Source: Acidobacteria bacterium SCN 69-37 (GTDB lineage: Bacteria; Acidobacteriota; Vicinamibacteria; Vicinamibacterales; SCN-69-37). From it: 64,000 nucleotides of DNA. The notes under the pieces are model-generated. The model worked only from the letters and a program-made list of their open reading frames with translations, did no database searches and had not been told where the DNA came from. Where the stretch lies: positions 1 through 64,000 of the forward strand of contig MEDJ01000021.1 of the NCBI GenBank assembly GCA_001724025.1, read 5' to 3'. A program made the position numbers and the translations under genes. Positions 48,938 to 59,161 of the stretch are shown one piece after another (positions within the stretch are counted from its first letter, which is position 1; each line of letters starts with the position of its first letter).

Positions 48938-51900
48938 GTGAGAACTCGATTCAGGACGTGGCAAGGTCTGGCGTGTTTGCTGGTGCTGGTGTTGGCCGGT
49001 GGAGGGGGATTTCCATCGGTCGCAGCGGCGCAAACACTGACCGGTCAGATCGGCGGGACCGTCGTTGACGATCAGGGGGCGGCCGTTCCGGGCGCCACCG
49101 TGACCGCCGTGAATACGTCGACGCGCGCGAGCCGCGACGCGACGACAGATGCGCAGGGTGCATTCGTCATTACGGGCATCCTGGCGGGAACCTATGACCT
49201 CCGCGTGAGCCTGACCGGCTTCGCACCCTACGAGCAGACCGGCATTCCCGTGTCGGCCACCGAACGTGCGGCGCTGCCGACCATCCGGTTGACGGTCGGC
49301 GGCCTGGCGGAGACGGTGTCGGTGACCGCCGACGCCGCCCGGATCCAGACCCAGTCGGGCGAACGGTCGGCGACCATCAACGCCGACCAGATCCAGGACA
49401 TCGGGCTCAAGGGCCGCGACTTCATGGGCACGCTCCAGCTGCTGCCCGGCGTCATCGATACGCGCAACCGCGAGGCCCCAGGCTGGGGATCGGTCGGCAA
49501 CATGACCATCAACGGCCAGAGCTCGTTCAACTTCTCGTACGACGGCATCGTGTCGAAGGACACCGGATCGAACTCCGGCAATTACGCGGCCCCGGCGCTC
49601 GATTCGATCGCGGAAGTGAAGGTGCAGACGTCGAACTTCCAGGCCGAGTACGGCCGCAGCTCTGGCGCCAGTATCACCGTGGTCACCAAGAGCGGCAGCA
49701 GCCAGTTCCACGGCAGCGGCGCGTACTACAAGCGCCACGAAGGGCTCAACGCGAACACCTGGGAACGCGAGCGCCAGTGCAAGGCGGGCCAGCAGGCAAG
49801 CTGCGCGACACCGAGGTACCGATACGACAACATCGCGTGGACGATTGGCGGACCGGTGCTCCTGCCCGGCACTTCGTTCAACTCGAACCGCGACAAGCTG
49901 TTCTTCTTCTTTTCTCAGGACCTGCTGCCGCGCACCGATCCGGGGAATCTCCAGTTCGGACACATGCCGACCGCGGCCGAGCGCGCGGGAGACTTCTCGC
50001 AGACGGTCAACTCGTCGGGCCAGTTGCGGTACATCCGCGACCCGCTCTCGAACCTGCCGTGCAACGTGAACTCCGGCGGCGCGGGGTGCTTCCCGGGCAA
50101 CATCATCCCGGCTGACCGCATCAACCCGATCGGGCAGATGATGCTGAACCTGCTGCCACTGCCCAACGCGGATGATCCGACAGGCAACCGCGCGTACAAC
50201 TACACCTACCAGAACTATCTCGAGAAGCCGAAGCACGACAACGTGGCGCGCATCGACTGGAACGCCGCACCCGGTTCGACCTACTACACCCGGTTCGGGT
50301 TCTCGAACGAGGTCAACTCGCGCGGTGCCAATGCGTTTCTCGGCGCGGGCACCGGCAACGGCGGCAACGTCGGCTGGCCGCAGTTCGAAACGTCGTACGG
50401 CATCAAGACGTTCAGCTGGGTGAACACGTTCCTGCGCACGATCAACCCGACCACGGTGGCCGAGGTGACCATTGGGATGAACTGGGCGAAGCAGTACGTC
50501 GAGATGGTCAGCGACGAGTCGTACCGCCGGAACGACAGGCGCGCGGTGCTCGACAGCCTGCCGCAGTTCTTCCCCGAGGCCAACCCGCAGTACCTGATCC
50601 CGAACATGTCCTGGGCCGGGACCAACGCGTTGACCGACACGCGCGGCATCGCGATTTCCAACAGGTTCCCGTTCAATGCCAAGAACATCATCTGGAACTA
50701 CAACGCCAGCCTGACGAAGATCGCGGGCAGTCACAACCTGAAGGCCGGCGTGTTCATCGAGCGAACGGCGCGTCCGGCGCCGCGCGCGTCGACGTTCCAG
50801 GGGAGCTACAACTTCAACGGCAATGTCAGCAATCCGTTCGACACGAACCTCGGCTGGGCCAACGGCCTGCTCGGGTACATCAACAACTACACCGAGTCGA
50901 CGGCCAAGCCGTTCGCCGAAGGCCGCTACAACCAGACAGAGGCATTCGTTCAGGACAACTGGCGCGTCCGTCGCAACTTCACGCTCGACTACGGCGTACG
51001 CTTCTACTACATGGGCCCGACGTTCGTGGCCGATCAGGAGGTGGCGTTCTTCAATCCCGGCGATTGGAGCAGCACTTCGGCGCCGCTGCTCTTCCAGCCG
51101 GTCTGTTCGAACGGAGCCGCAAACTGTTCGGGCGCCTTGCGTGTGGCGCGCAACCCGCTGACGGGTGAAGTAGTGAACAACACCTTCATCGGCAAGCTCG
51201 TGCCGGGCAGTGGCGAGTTCACCAATGGCATGAACGTCGCGCGTCAGACGGTCTACGAGCCCACCGGCATCCTGTTCGCGCCGCGTGTCGGGTTCGCGTG
51301 GGACGTGACGGGAGACGGCCGTACGGCCATCCGCGGCGGCGCCGGTATCTTCTACGACCGGTACAGCGACGACATCATCCTGTCGCTCGTGGAACAGCCG
51401 CCGCTGATGGACACACGGCAGACCGACTTCACGACCATCCCGACGCTGCTCCAGTCGCAGCTCATCCAGAGCCCGCGCGGTGTCGAGGCGTTCGACGAGT
51501 TCAAGGTGCCGACCGTCTACAACTGGAGTTTCGGCGTGCAGCGCCAGTTGCCGTGGCAGATCGTGGCCGATGTGGCCTATGTCGGGAACGCCAACCGCAA
51601 CAACCCGACACAGATGCCGATCAACAGCTTCGCCTACGGCACGACTCGGACCGACCTCAATCCACAGAACATCGATGCGACGAATGGCACTCAATCGATG
51701 CCTGCAGACTATCTGCGGCCGTATCGCGGCTTCGGCGGCATCAACCTGCGCCAGTGGAACGGGTACGCGAACTATCACTCGATTCAGGTGTCGGTGAATC
51801 GCCGGCTCTCGAACGGCTTCGCGTGGGGGCTGTCCTACACCGGATCGCGTCGCTTCAGCCGGGGCGCCGTGAATCCGTTCTTCAGCGAGGCGCAGGACGA

Positions 51901-52531
51901 AGCTCGCAACTACAGCAAGAACGGGAGCCGGCCGCACGTCTGGAACATCAACTACAACTACATCGTGCCCGACGCCAGCCAACTGTGGGACAACCTGCTG
52001 GTGCGCGGCGTCCTCGACGGCTGGCAGGTATCAGGACAGACGCAGATCTTCTCGGGCACCTGGACGACGTTCTCCTACGGCTTCACGGGAGCGCCGTTCA
52101 GCGACATGACGGGCGGGGGTGTGGCCAATACCTCCCGCGTGGCGCTCGTCTGCGATCCGACGTTGCCGCGCGGCGAGCGGACTCTGGAACGTCAGTTCCG
52201 GACCGAGTGCGTCCAGATGCCCGGGCCAACGACCGATCCGAACGACATCTACTATCTGGGCACCGACAACAATGCCCAGTGGTTGAACGCGGGCTACGTC
52301 AATCACGACCTGACGTTGTTCAAGAATTTCCGGATGAGCGGTAGTCGTAACCTGCAGGTCCGCGTCGAGTTCTACAACCTCTTGAATTCGAACCAGTTCA
52401 CGAGCATCGACACCAGTGCGCAGTTCAATTTCGCCACTGGCGCGCAGACCGACGGCAACTTTGGCACCGTGACCGGCACGCGCGCGGCGTCGGCGCGGGT
52501 CATCCAACTCGGCCTGCGGTTCACGTTCTGA
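48938..52531 (+). CDS. TonB-dependent receptor with carboxypeptidase-regulatory-like domain
   Basis: This 1197-residue receptor has a signal peptide ending VAAAQ. A carboxypeptidase-regulatory-like domain (GTVVDDQGAAVPGATVTAV) is followed by a plug (ATINADQIQDIGLKGRDFMG, YDGIVSKDTGSN, FQAEYGRSSGASITVVTKSG) and a barrel ending RVIQLGLRFTF. It starts with GTG, and AGGAGG lies 5 nt upstream. It follows the hybrid regulator, with an operator-like site between them. The inner-barrel sequence differs from the receptors at 11595 and 20393, so the substrate probably differs. Confidence 0.92.
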   Translation: MRTRFRTWQGLACLLVLVLAGGGGFPSVAAAQTLTGQIGGTVVDDQGAAVPGATVTAVNTSTRASRDATTDAQGAFVITGILAGTYDLRVSLTGFAPYEQTGIPVSATERAALPTIRLTVGGLAETVSVTADAARIQTQSGERSATINADQIQDIGLKGRDFMGTLQLLPGVIDTRNREAPGWGSVGNMTINGQSSFNFSYDGIVSKDTGSNSGNYAAPALDSIAEVKVQTSNFQAEYGRSSGASITVVTKSGSSQFHGSGAYYKRHEGLNANTWERERQCKAGQQASCATPRYRYDNIAWTIGGPVLLPGTSFNSNRDKLFFFFSQDLLPRTDPGNLQFGHMPTAAERAGDFSQTVNSSGQLRYIRDPLSNLPCNVNSGGAGCFPGNIIPADRINPIGQMMLNLLPLPNADDPTGNRAYNYTYQNYLEKPKHDNVARIDWNAAPGSTYYTRFGFSNEVNSRGANAFLGAGTGNGGNVGWPQFETSYGIKTFSWVNTFLRTINPTTVAEVTIGMNWAKQYVEMVSDESYRRNDRRAVLDSLPQFFPEANPQYLIPNMSWAGTNALTDTRGIAISNRFPFNAKNIIWNYNASLTKIAGSHNLKAGVFIERTARPAPRASTFQGSYNFNGNVSNPFDTNLGWANGLLGYINNYTESTAKPFAEGRYNQTEAFVQDNWRVRRNFTLDYGVRFYYMGPTFVADQEVAFFNPGDWSSTSAPLLFQPVCSNGAANCSGALRVARNPLTGEVVNNTFIGKLVPGSGEFTNGMNVARQTVYEPTGILFAPRVGFAWDVTGDGRTAIRGGAGIFYDRYSDDIILSLVEQPPLMDTRQTDFTTIPTLLQSQLIQSPRGVEAFDEFKVPTVYNWSFGVQRQLPWQIVADVAYVGNANRNNPTQMPINSFAYGTTRTDLNPQNIDATNGTQSMPADYLRPYRGFGGINLRQWNGYANYHSIQVSVNRRLSNGFAWGLSYTGSRRFSRGAVNPFFSEAQDEARNYSKNGSRPHVWNINYNYIVPDASQLWDNLLVRGVLDGWQVSGQTQIFSGTWTTFSYGFTGAPFSDMTGGGVANTSRVALVCDPTLPRGERTLERQFRTECVQMPGPTTDPNDIYYLGTDNNAQWLNAGYVNHDLTLFKNFRMSGSRNLQVRVEFYNLLNSNQFTSIDTSAQFNFATGAQTDGNFGTVTGTRAASARVIQLGLRFTF

Positions 52532-52594
52532 CACACATCCCGTCGTGGCGGCGTGCGGATCACGTCGCCACGACAGGACACAGTCTTCGGCGCC

Positions 52595-52616
52595 CCCCGG
52601 GGCTTCGGCCCCGGGG
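52595..52616 (+). terminator. REP-like hairpin with TTCG tetraloop
   Basis: CCCCGGGGC and GCCCCGGGG form a 9-bp stem closed by a TTCG loop, 64 nt after the receptor stop. The arms match those of the REP-like repeats. It probably terminates the receptor transcript. Confidence 0.5.
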
Positions 52617-52844
52617 ACGCGGACACGACTCCGGACCGATCGCATCATCTGCCGCTGGCGGAACTCCGATGACTCGGCTCTCGCCGGCAGCCTCTCATCC
52701 GCGACGGACACCGTGCCACTTGCAGCCTCGCCCCTGACGCCCCGCCGGTCTACAGAGCAAAACAAATCGCAGGCGAAGAAGCGCGGACATCGGGCGCGTG
52801 GGCTGGAAACGCGGTTGTGATACCGGTCCCATCGACTGTTCATT

Positions 52845-52861
52845 GTTTTGCTTGGCGGAAC
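52845..52861. promoter_or_regulatory. Operator-like site GTTTTG-N5-CGGAAC
   Basis: One mismatch in each arm relative to GTTTCG-N5-CGAAAC with the same spacing. It lies 134 nt before the winged-helix/propeller regulator. Confidence 0.35.
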
Positions 52862-52994
52862 GATCGGCCGGGATCCCAGGCCGCGTCGCATTCTCCCGGC
52901 CGCCGGGCGACAATATCGCCCTCGACTCATTCGTCGTTTCGATCTGGCCCGTGTCAGCCGTCGGGACGACCGCGGTGTCTGTGGGGGGGGGGCC

Positions 52995-55307
52995 GTGACC
53001 GACGACCGTGCTGGCGACGCCAGTTGCTATCGCTTTGGACGCTTTGTCCTCGACGTCCATCGGCTTCGCCTGTGGTGCGACGACGAGGTGGTGTCGGTGC
53101 CGCAGAAGGCATTCGACGTCCTCGCCGTGCTCGTGGCCCGGCACGGGGAACTGGTGACGAAGGACCAGCTGCTGGCCGAAGTCTGGCCGCAGACCACGGT
53201 CGAGGAGAACAACCTGCCGCGCCAGATCTCGACGTTGCGTCGGATTCTGGGCGACACGCGCGAGCACCACGCGTTCATTGCCACGGTGCCTGGTGCCGGT
53301 TATCGGTTCGTCGCCCCCGTCGTCGTGCTGGTCGCTGCCGGGCGTGTCGATGATGTGCCACTCGACGTCGACGTACCGGCCCTGCCCGATGAGGCAAGCG
53401 TCGAGCCGTTCGACGATCGGGCTGCGGCTGCGTCGCTGCCTGCGTCCCCGATCTGGCGCGTGTGGCGCAGCGGGCTGGCGGCGACGGTGGCGCTGGCGCT
53501 CGTGGCGCTGCCGATCCTCGGCACCAGCCGCGCGCATCAACCCGTCGCGCCCGATGCCCGTGCCGTTGGCGGTCGCCTGGTGCGGCTGACGTACGGCGCG
53601 GGTCTTCAGCATCAGCCGGCCTGGTCACCCGATGGCCGGCGCGTGGCGTTCACGTCCGATGCCGCGGGGAACGCCGACATCTGGATTCAGGAGGTGGGGC
53701 AACCGCTGCCGGTGGCCGTGACCACCTCGTCCAGCACGGACTGGCAGCCCGCGTGGTCGCCCGACGGGCGCTGGCTCGCGTTCCGTTCGGAGCGCGACGG
53801 CGGCGGCGTGTATGTCGTGGCCGCCAGCGGTGGTGAGCCTCGCCGCGTGACGACGTTCGGATTCCGCCCGCGGTGGTCGCCATCAGGGGCGTCCCTGCTG
53901 CTTGCGAGCTCGATCCTCGATGTATCGAAGTCGACGATGTGGATTGTCCCGGCCGCGGGCGGGTCGCCACGGGTCCTGCGTCCGGACGTCCTGGGCGCGT
54001 ACGCCTCTCCGCACGTGGCGTGGCGACCCGGTGAGGATCGGTTATCGGTGTGGGGCCGGCGCGAGGGACAGTGGACCTTTTCGACGTTCTCCCCGTACGA
54101 CAACGAGCCGCCGGTCGTCTCTGCCATGCCCGACGATGTCCGCGCTGCGATGCAGGGGACGGGGCTCAGGCTGGGCGCGTTCAGTTGGGCGCCCGCGGGC
54201 ACGCACCTGTACTTCGAGGGCCGGGCGGGTGACGTCGCGAACCTGTGGCGCGTGTCTATCGATCCGCACACGCTCGGGTGGCTCGAGGGGCCCGAACGCG
54301 TGACGATCGGACCCGGCACCGATCGCGACTTCGCGATTTCACCGGATGGTCGACGTGTGGCGTTTTCCTCTGTCTCGGAGCGGACGCGGCTCTGGTCGAT
54401 CGGGATCGACGCGGCCGGCCGATTCAACGGACACGCCGAGGCCGTCACGTCGGGCGTCGCCGGCGAGTACGACGCGGCTGCCCCGCGTGACGGTGACCGG
54501 TTGACCTTCCGCACGAGTCGGGGCGGGCAGCAGCAGTTGTGGGAGCGCTCGGTCTCCGATGGCGCCGAGCGGATCCTGCTTGCCGGGCCGGCGGCCCCGT
54601 CGAGTTCGCCGCGCTGGTCGCCCGATGGCCGGACGATTGCGTATGCGCGGCGCCGGGACCCGGCCGAGGGGGATGCGATCGGACTGTTCGATGCGGCAAC
54701 GGGGCGGGAACGCGTCGTGGGTGTATCGCCGCACTGGTGGCTGGTCCCTGACGACTGGTCGTCCGATGGATCGATGTTGCTGGCTGCGTGCCGCGAGCGC
54801 GGCGCGTCGGTGCGCACCGGATTTGGCACGTGCCTCGTCACGCTCGGTCAGGGCCACGGCCCGGTGCAGGTACGAACGATTGCCGCGGATCCGGCGCGGT
54901 CGTTGATCTGCCAGCGCTTTTCGCCCGACGAGCGCTGGATCAGCTTCATGGCCGTCGATAGGCGCCGGCCGGGCGTGTCGACGCTGTACGTGATGCCGTC
55001 GCAGGGCGGGCCGTGGATCCCGGTCACCGACGGCCGATCCTACGATGACAAGCCGCGCTGGTCGGCCGACGGGCGCTTCCTGTATTACATCTCCGATCGT
55101 GGCGGGCCCCTCGACGTGTGGGCGCAGCCGTTCGATCCGCGCGCCGGTGCGCCCGACGGCCCACCGGTCCGCGTGACGTCGTTCGACGATCCGAGCCGCC
55201 TGATCAGCACGGATCTCGGGCGCGTCGAGATCGCCGTCGCGACCGACCGGATCTTCCTGCCGATGACCGAGGCGGCAGGGGAGATCTGGGTGCTCGAGGT
55301 GGAGTAA
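52995..55307 (+). CDS. Winged-helix regulator with membrane segment and WD40-like propeller
   Basis: The 770-residue protein has a winged helix of the OmpR/CadC type at about residues 11-110 (YRFGRFVLDVHRLRLWCDD, PQKAFDVLAVLVARHGELVTKDQLLAEVWP, GAGYRFVAPV). One membrane segment lies at about 159-176 (GLAATVALALVALPILGT). A periplasmic beta-propeller of TolB/PD40 repeats follows, with units such as QHQPAWSPDGRRVAFTSD, WQPAWSPDGRWLAFRSE and DKPRWSADGRFLYYISDRGG. It should pass an outside signal to DNA directly. The GTG start at 52995 is chosen because the domain begins soon after; the ORF track begins 147 nt earlier. A run of ten G bases lies just upstream. It may regulate the receptor at 55474. 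Confidence 0.85.
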   Translation: MTDDRAGDASCYRFGRFVLDVHRLRLWCDDEVVSVPQKAFDVLAVLVARHGELVTKDQLLAEVWPQTTVEENNLPRQISTLRRILGDTREHHAFIATVPGAGYRFVAPVVVLVAAGRVDDVPLDVDVPALPDEASVEPFDDRAAAASLPASPIWRVWRSGLAATVALALVALPILGTSRAHQPVAPDARAVGGRLVRLTYGAGLQHQPAWSPDGRRVAFTSDAAGNADIWIQEVGQPLPVAVTTSSSTDWQPAWSPDGRWLAFRSERDGGGVYVVAASGGEPRRVTTFGFRPRWSPSGASLLLASSILDVSKSTMWIVPAAGGSPRVLRPDVLGAYASPHVAWRPGEDRLSVWGRREGQWTFSTFSPYDNEPPVVSAMPDDVRAAMQGTGLRLGAFSWAPAGTHLYFEGRAGDVANLWRVSIDPHTLGWLEGPERVTIGPGTDRDFAISPDGRRVAFSSVSERTRLWSIGIDAAGRFNGHAEAVTSGVAGEYDAAAPRDGDRLTFRTSRGGQQQLWERSVSDGAERILLAGPAAPSSSPRWSPDGRTIAYARRRDPAEGDAIGLFDAATGRERVVGVSPHWWLVPDDWSSDGSMLLAACRERGASVRTGFGTCLVTLGQGHGPVQVRTIAADPARSLICQRFSPDERWISFMAVDRRRPGVSTLYVMPSQGGPWIPVTDGRSYDDKPRWSADGRFLYYISDRGGPLDVWAQPFDPRAGAPDGPPVRVTSFDDPSRLISTDLGRVEIAVATDRIFLPMTEAAGEIWVLEVE

Positions 55308-55473
55308 CGCCCGCCTCAGAACGATTCAGAACTCTTCAAGGCCCGAAACAAAGACTCGCGACCCGTCACTCCCTAGACTCGCCGCACATCGCAATCCTGC
55401 GAGTGCAAATCGGCCCGGAAGGCGTGGGCCGTCGATGGCGCGGCTCCTCCGGAGCGGGCGCCGGGAGGACGAC

Positions 55474-58400
55474 GTGCGAAGGCTGTTGTGCATCGGCTCA
55501 CTCGTGGCCCTGGCGATGCTGGTCGCGACGACCAGCGCCTGGGCCCAGGCGGGTGAGCAGGGATCCATCACCGGCAACCTCACCGACGATCAGGGCGGCG
55601 CGCTGCCCGGCGTGACGGTGTCGGCCGTGAACCTCGCCACCAACGTGTCGACGACAGGCGTGACCAACGCGTCGGGCGTGTACCTGCTCTCTCCGATTAC
55701 CGCGGGGCGCTATCGCGTCACGTTCTCGTTGACGGGATTCACGACGGCCACGCGCGAGATCGAGGCTCGTGCCGGTGACCGCCTCCGCCTGGACGTGCCG
55801 CTGCGCGTGGGTGGGGTCGCCGAACAGGTGTCGGTCGTGGCCGAAACGCCGCTGCTCGAAACCACGACGGCCACGCGCAGCCAGGTCATCGACCAGGCGC
55901 TCGTGCAGAACCTGCCCTCGTCGGGACGCAACCCGTTCACGCTCTCGCAGAACGTCCCGGGCGTCGTCGGCGAGGCGGGGAACCGGCAGAGCATCTCGCT
56001 CCGGCCGTTCGACAACGGCGGCATGGACGGGATGAGCATCAATGGCGGCGTGGTGCGGTCGAACGCGTTCACGCTCGACGGCGCCCCGAACACCAGCCGG
56101 GAGGGGGGCACGAGCGGGAGCCTGGCGTTCGTGCCGTCGCCGGACGCCGTGCAGGAAGTGCGCGTGCAGACGAGCACCTACGACGCGCAGTTCGGCCGCA
56201 CCGGCGGCGGCACGGTGGCCGTGTCCATCAGGAGCGGGACGAACGAGTTCCGAGGGTCGGCGTATTACATCCATCGCGATGCCAACCTGAACGCGAACCT
56301 GTACCAGAACATCCGCAACGGCATCCCGAAGAGCGAGATCTTCCACTACCAGCCGGGTGGCACGATTGGCGGGCCGATCAAGCGCGATCGCACCTTCTTC
56401 TTCTATTCATTCGAGGGGCTGAAGTCCGGGCTTCCCTCCGGGGGATCGCAGCGGACGCCGACCGAACTCGAGCGCCGCGGTGACTTCTCGCAGTCGGGCG
56501 TCACCATCTATGACGTCCTGAACACGATCGACGGTGTGCCGCAGCCGTTCCCCGGCAACGTCATCCCGCAGGATCGGCTCGACCCGGTGGCGATGAACCT
56601 CCTGCAGTACATGCCCCTGCCGAACGCCGAGCCGGATGCGGCCGGGAACAACTACGTGTATCCCTCGGGCAACTCGCGCTTCGACACCTACACGTCGGGC
56701 ATCCTGCGGGTCGATCACAACTTTTCGAACAACACGCGGATCTTCGGCCGATATGCGCACAACGGGCGCCGCGAGACGCGCGCATACAACGGGCGCGAGC
56801 CTGTGGCGCGGACCGGTGGCTATCACCACCGCTGGAACAACGTGTTCAGCATCGACCTGACCTCGACCCTCACGCCTACGACCGTGTCGACGACACGCGC
56901 CGGCTGGACGCGGCATCGCCGCCTCGACAGCTCGACGGCCGAGGACATCGGCGGCTTCGACGCGTCCGTGCTCGGCTATCCGTCGTCGTTCCTCTCGGGA
57001 CTGCCGAGCCGCTTCGTACCGGTGTCGGCGACCGATTACGGCGGTGCGAGCCTCGGGCAGGGCGGCGGACAGGACGGCGTGGCCGATGACTACTACGTGT
57101 CGCAGACGTTCACGCAGATTCGCGGCCGGCACCAGTTGAAGGTCGGTGCCGAATACCGCACGGCGCGCAGCCTGGTCGAAAATCCGTATCGTGGCGCCAC
57201 GCTCGGCACCTTCACGCACAGCCGACAGTTCACGTCGCTGCGGCCGACAGTGGCCAACCTGGCGGCGGCGGACGGCGGCAACGCCTTCGCGTCGTTCCTG
57301 CTCGGCTACACGGCGTCGGGATCGGTGACGCGATCCGATCCGTTCAACTGGCGCAACTCGTACGTGGCCACGTTCATCCAGGACGACTGGCGCGTGTCGA
57401 ACCGCCTGACCGTGAATCTTGGCCTGCGCTGGGACTACGAGGTGCCGACGACCGAGCGCGACAACCGTGTGAACAACGGGTTCGATCCCGCGGCAGTGGC
57501 ACTGGTCTGTCCTGCCTGTCCGGCATCGGGTCTGGCGGCCGAACTGCGCGGCGGCCTGACGTTCGCCAACGGGGCCATCTACGATCGCGACCTGAACGAC
57601 TTCGGGCCGCGTGCCGGCTTCACGTTCCAACTGAACCAGCAGACGGTCGTGCGCGGCGGCTACGGCCTGACGTACCTGCCGGCCGATACCGACAGGGGCA
57701 CGGTGACAGGCTTCAGCCGGCAGACGCCGTACGTCGCGTCGCTCGACAGCGGGCGCACGCCCGCCAACAGGCTCAGCAACCCGTACCCGAACGGCATCCT
57801 GCAGCCGATCGGCGCCGAGGGAGGCGCGGCCACGGCCCTCGGGACCGCCATCAACTATCACACGCGCGGCCGGGAGATTCCCGAGTTCCACCAGTACTCG
57901 ATCGGCATCCAGCGCCAGTTGCCGTGGCGGAGCGTGCTCGACGTCAGCTTCGTGGGCAGCGCGACGCGCAAGCGGCCGGTGTCGCTGCCGGTCAACGATC
58001 TGTCGCCCGATCAGATCGCGCTCGGGGACGCGTACCTGAACGCGCTGGTGTCGAATCCCTTCGTCGGCCTGATGCCGGACGGTGGCGCCCTCAACACCGC
58101 GGCCACCGTGCAGCGTCGTCAGCTGCTGCGACCGTACCCGCAGTTCGGCGATATGAACGAGCAGTTGCTGCCGCTCGGCACGGCCGACTACGCCGGCATT
58201 CAGGTGACGTGGGAGAAGCGCCTGTCGCAGGGGATCCACGTGCTGCTCGGGTACACGGGATCGCGAAGCACCGAGGCACTCTCGCCGCTCAACCAGGGCG
58301 AGCCGCTCTACAACCAGCTGACGTCGACGCATCGGCCGCACGTGCTGCGTATCTCCGGCGGCTGGACCGTACCGGACTTCGACGATCGCGGCTGGTTCAT

Positions 58401-58878
58401 GCGGCACATCGTCGGCGGCTGGTCCCTGAACGCGGTGACTTTCCTCCGATCGGGCACGCCGATCAACATGCCGGGCAACGTGGATCTGATTGGCGACCCG
58501 AAGGTCGCTCACCCGACACCGGCGCGCTGGTTCAACACGTGCACACTGACGGTGGCGGGCACGCGTCAGGGGTGCGTGAGCGACAGCGAGCAGCCAGCCT
58601 TCCAGATCCGGCCCGACAACGCGCTCGACACCACGGGCGACCGGCTCGAGGGCGTGATGCGTCACGATCCGTTCTACATGGATTTCTCGTTCTTCAAGAC
58701 GATCCGGACCGCGAGCCGGGTCGACTTCCAGATTCGTGTCGAGATGTTCAATGCCACCAACGTCGTGCAGTGGGGCACCCCCAACACGACGGTCGCGAAC
58801 GTGAATTTCGGCACGATCGCCGAGAACCAGGCGAACGATCCGCGATCCGTCCAGCTCCAGTTCAGGGTGAGCTACTGA
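55474..58878 (+). CDS. TonB-dependent receptor with carboxypeptidase-regulatory-like domain
   Basis: This 1134-residue receptor has a signal peptide ending SAWAQ, a carboxypeptidase-regulatory-like domain (GNLTDDQGGALPGVTVSAV), a plug (RSQVIDQALVQNLPSSGRNPF, FTLDGAPNTSREGG, YDAQFGRTGGGTVAVSIRSG) and a barrel ending SVQLQFRVSY. The start is placed at GTG 55474, with GGGAGG 5 nt upstream; the ORF track uses ATG 55435, which lacks a site of this quality. A perfect 12-bp hairpin follows at 58943. It lies after the winged-helix/propeller regulator and before the cytochrome/propeller protein genes. Confidence 0.92.
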   Translation: MRRLLCIGSLVALAMLVATTSAWAQAGEQGSITGNLTDDQGGALPGVTVSAVNLATNVSTTGVTNASGVYLLSPITAGRYRVTFSLTGFTTATREIEARAGDRLRLDVPLRVGGVAEQVSVVAETPLLETTTATRSQVIDQALVQNLPSSGRNPFTLSQNVPGVVGEAGNRQSISLRPFDNGGMDGMSINGGVVRSNAFTLDGAPNTSREGGTSGSLAFVPSPDAVQEVRVQTSTYDAQFGRTGGGTVAVSIRSGTNEFRGSAYYIHRDANLNANLYQNIRNGIPKSEIFHYQPGGTIGGPIKRDRTFFFYSFEGLKSGLPSGGSQRTPTELERRGDFSQSGVTIYDVLNTIDGVPQPFPGNVIPQDRLDPVAMNLLQYMPLPNAEPDAAGNNYVYPSGNSRFDTYTSGILRVDHNFSNNTRIFGRYAHNGRRETRAYNGREPVARTGGYHHRWNNVFSIDLTSTLTPTTVSTTRAGWTRHRRLDSSTAEDIGGFDASVLGYPSSFLSGLPSRFVPVSATDYGGASLGQGGGQDGVADDYYVSQTFTQIRGRHQLKVGAEYRTARSLVENPYRGATLGTFTHSRQFTSLRPTVANLAAADGGNAFASFLLGYTASGSVTRSDPFNWRNSYVATFIQDDWRVSNRLTVNLGLRWDYEVPTTERDNRVNNGFDPAAVALVCPACPASGLAAELRGGLTFANGAIYDRDLNDFGPRAGFTFQLNQQTVVRGGYGLTYLPADTDRGTVTGFSRQTPYVASLDSGRTPANRLSNPYPNGILQPIGAEGGAATALGTAINYHTRGREIPEFHQYSIGIQRQLPWRSVLDVSFVGSATRKRPVSLPVNDLSPDQIALGDAYLNALVSNPFVGLMPDGGALNTAATVQRRQLLRPYPQFGDMNEQLLPLGTADYAGIQVTWEKRLSQGIHVLLGYTGSRSTEALSPLNQGEPLYNQLTSTHRPHVLRISGGWTVPDFDDRGWFMRHIVGGWSLNAVTFLRSGTPINMPGNVDLIGDPKVAHPTPARWFNTCTLTVAGTRQGCVSDSEQPAFQIRPDNALDTTGDRLEGVMRHDPFYMDFSFFKTIRTASRVDFQIRVEMFNATNVVQWGTPNTTVANVNFGTIAENQANDPRSVQLQFRVSY

Positions 58879-58942
58879 GGAAGTTGACTGCGCGGGCTGC
58901 GGGCTACGGGCCGCGGGCTGCACGGACGACTTCTCCCACACA

Positions 58943-58969
58943 CATGCCGGACCCCGTGGGTCCGGCATG
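58943..58969 (+). terminator. Perfect 12-bp hairpin after the TonB receptor
   Basis: CATGCCGGACCC and GGGTCCGGCATG pair around CGT, 65 nt after the receptor stop. No T-run follows. Confidence 0.55.
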
Positions 58970-59161
58970 AGATTCCGCTATCCTCCAGTCCACAGCCGCG
59001 TGTCCCGGTGCAGCGGGGCACGCGGCCCTTCGGAGCGGCTTCGGTTGTCGGTCGATGGAGGCCACGGGTTTCAGCCCCTGGCGCACCCGCACGCTGAAGC
59101 CCATGCGGTCCATCCGGATAAGCCGGCCGCTCGAGGGCCAGACCAGACAGGAAGCTGCTCG

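Larger units (their letters stand above)
52532..52994. other. 463-nt non-coding region with hairpin, palindromes and G10 tract
   Basis: No convincing gene is seen on either strand. It holds a REP-like hairpin (52595-52616), an operator-like site (52845-52861), an inverted repeat GGGCGA-N5-TCGCCC (52905-52921) and a run of ten G bases (52983-52992) directly before the GTG start of the next gene. Confidence 0.5.

Noticed and set aside
48593-51982. 1129-residue antisense ORF
   Set aside because: Shadow of the receptor at 48938 and the end of the hybrid regulator; no motif or ribosome-binding site.
56407-58968. 853-residue antisense ORF
   Set aside because: Opposite the receptor at 55474, with low-complexity Arg/Val/His-rich sequence.
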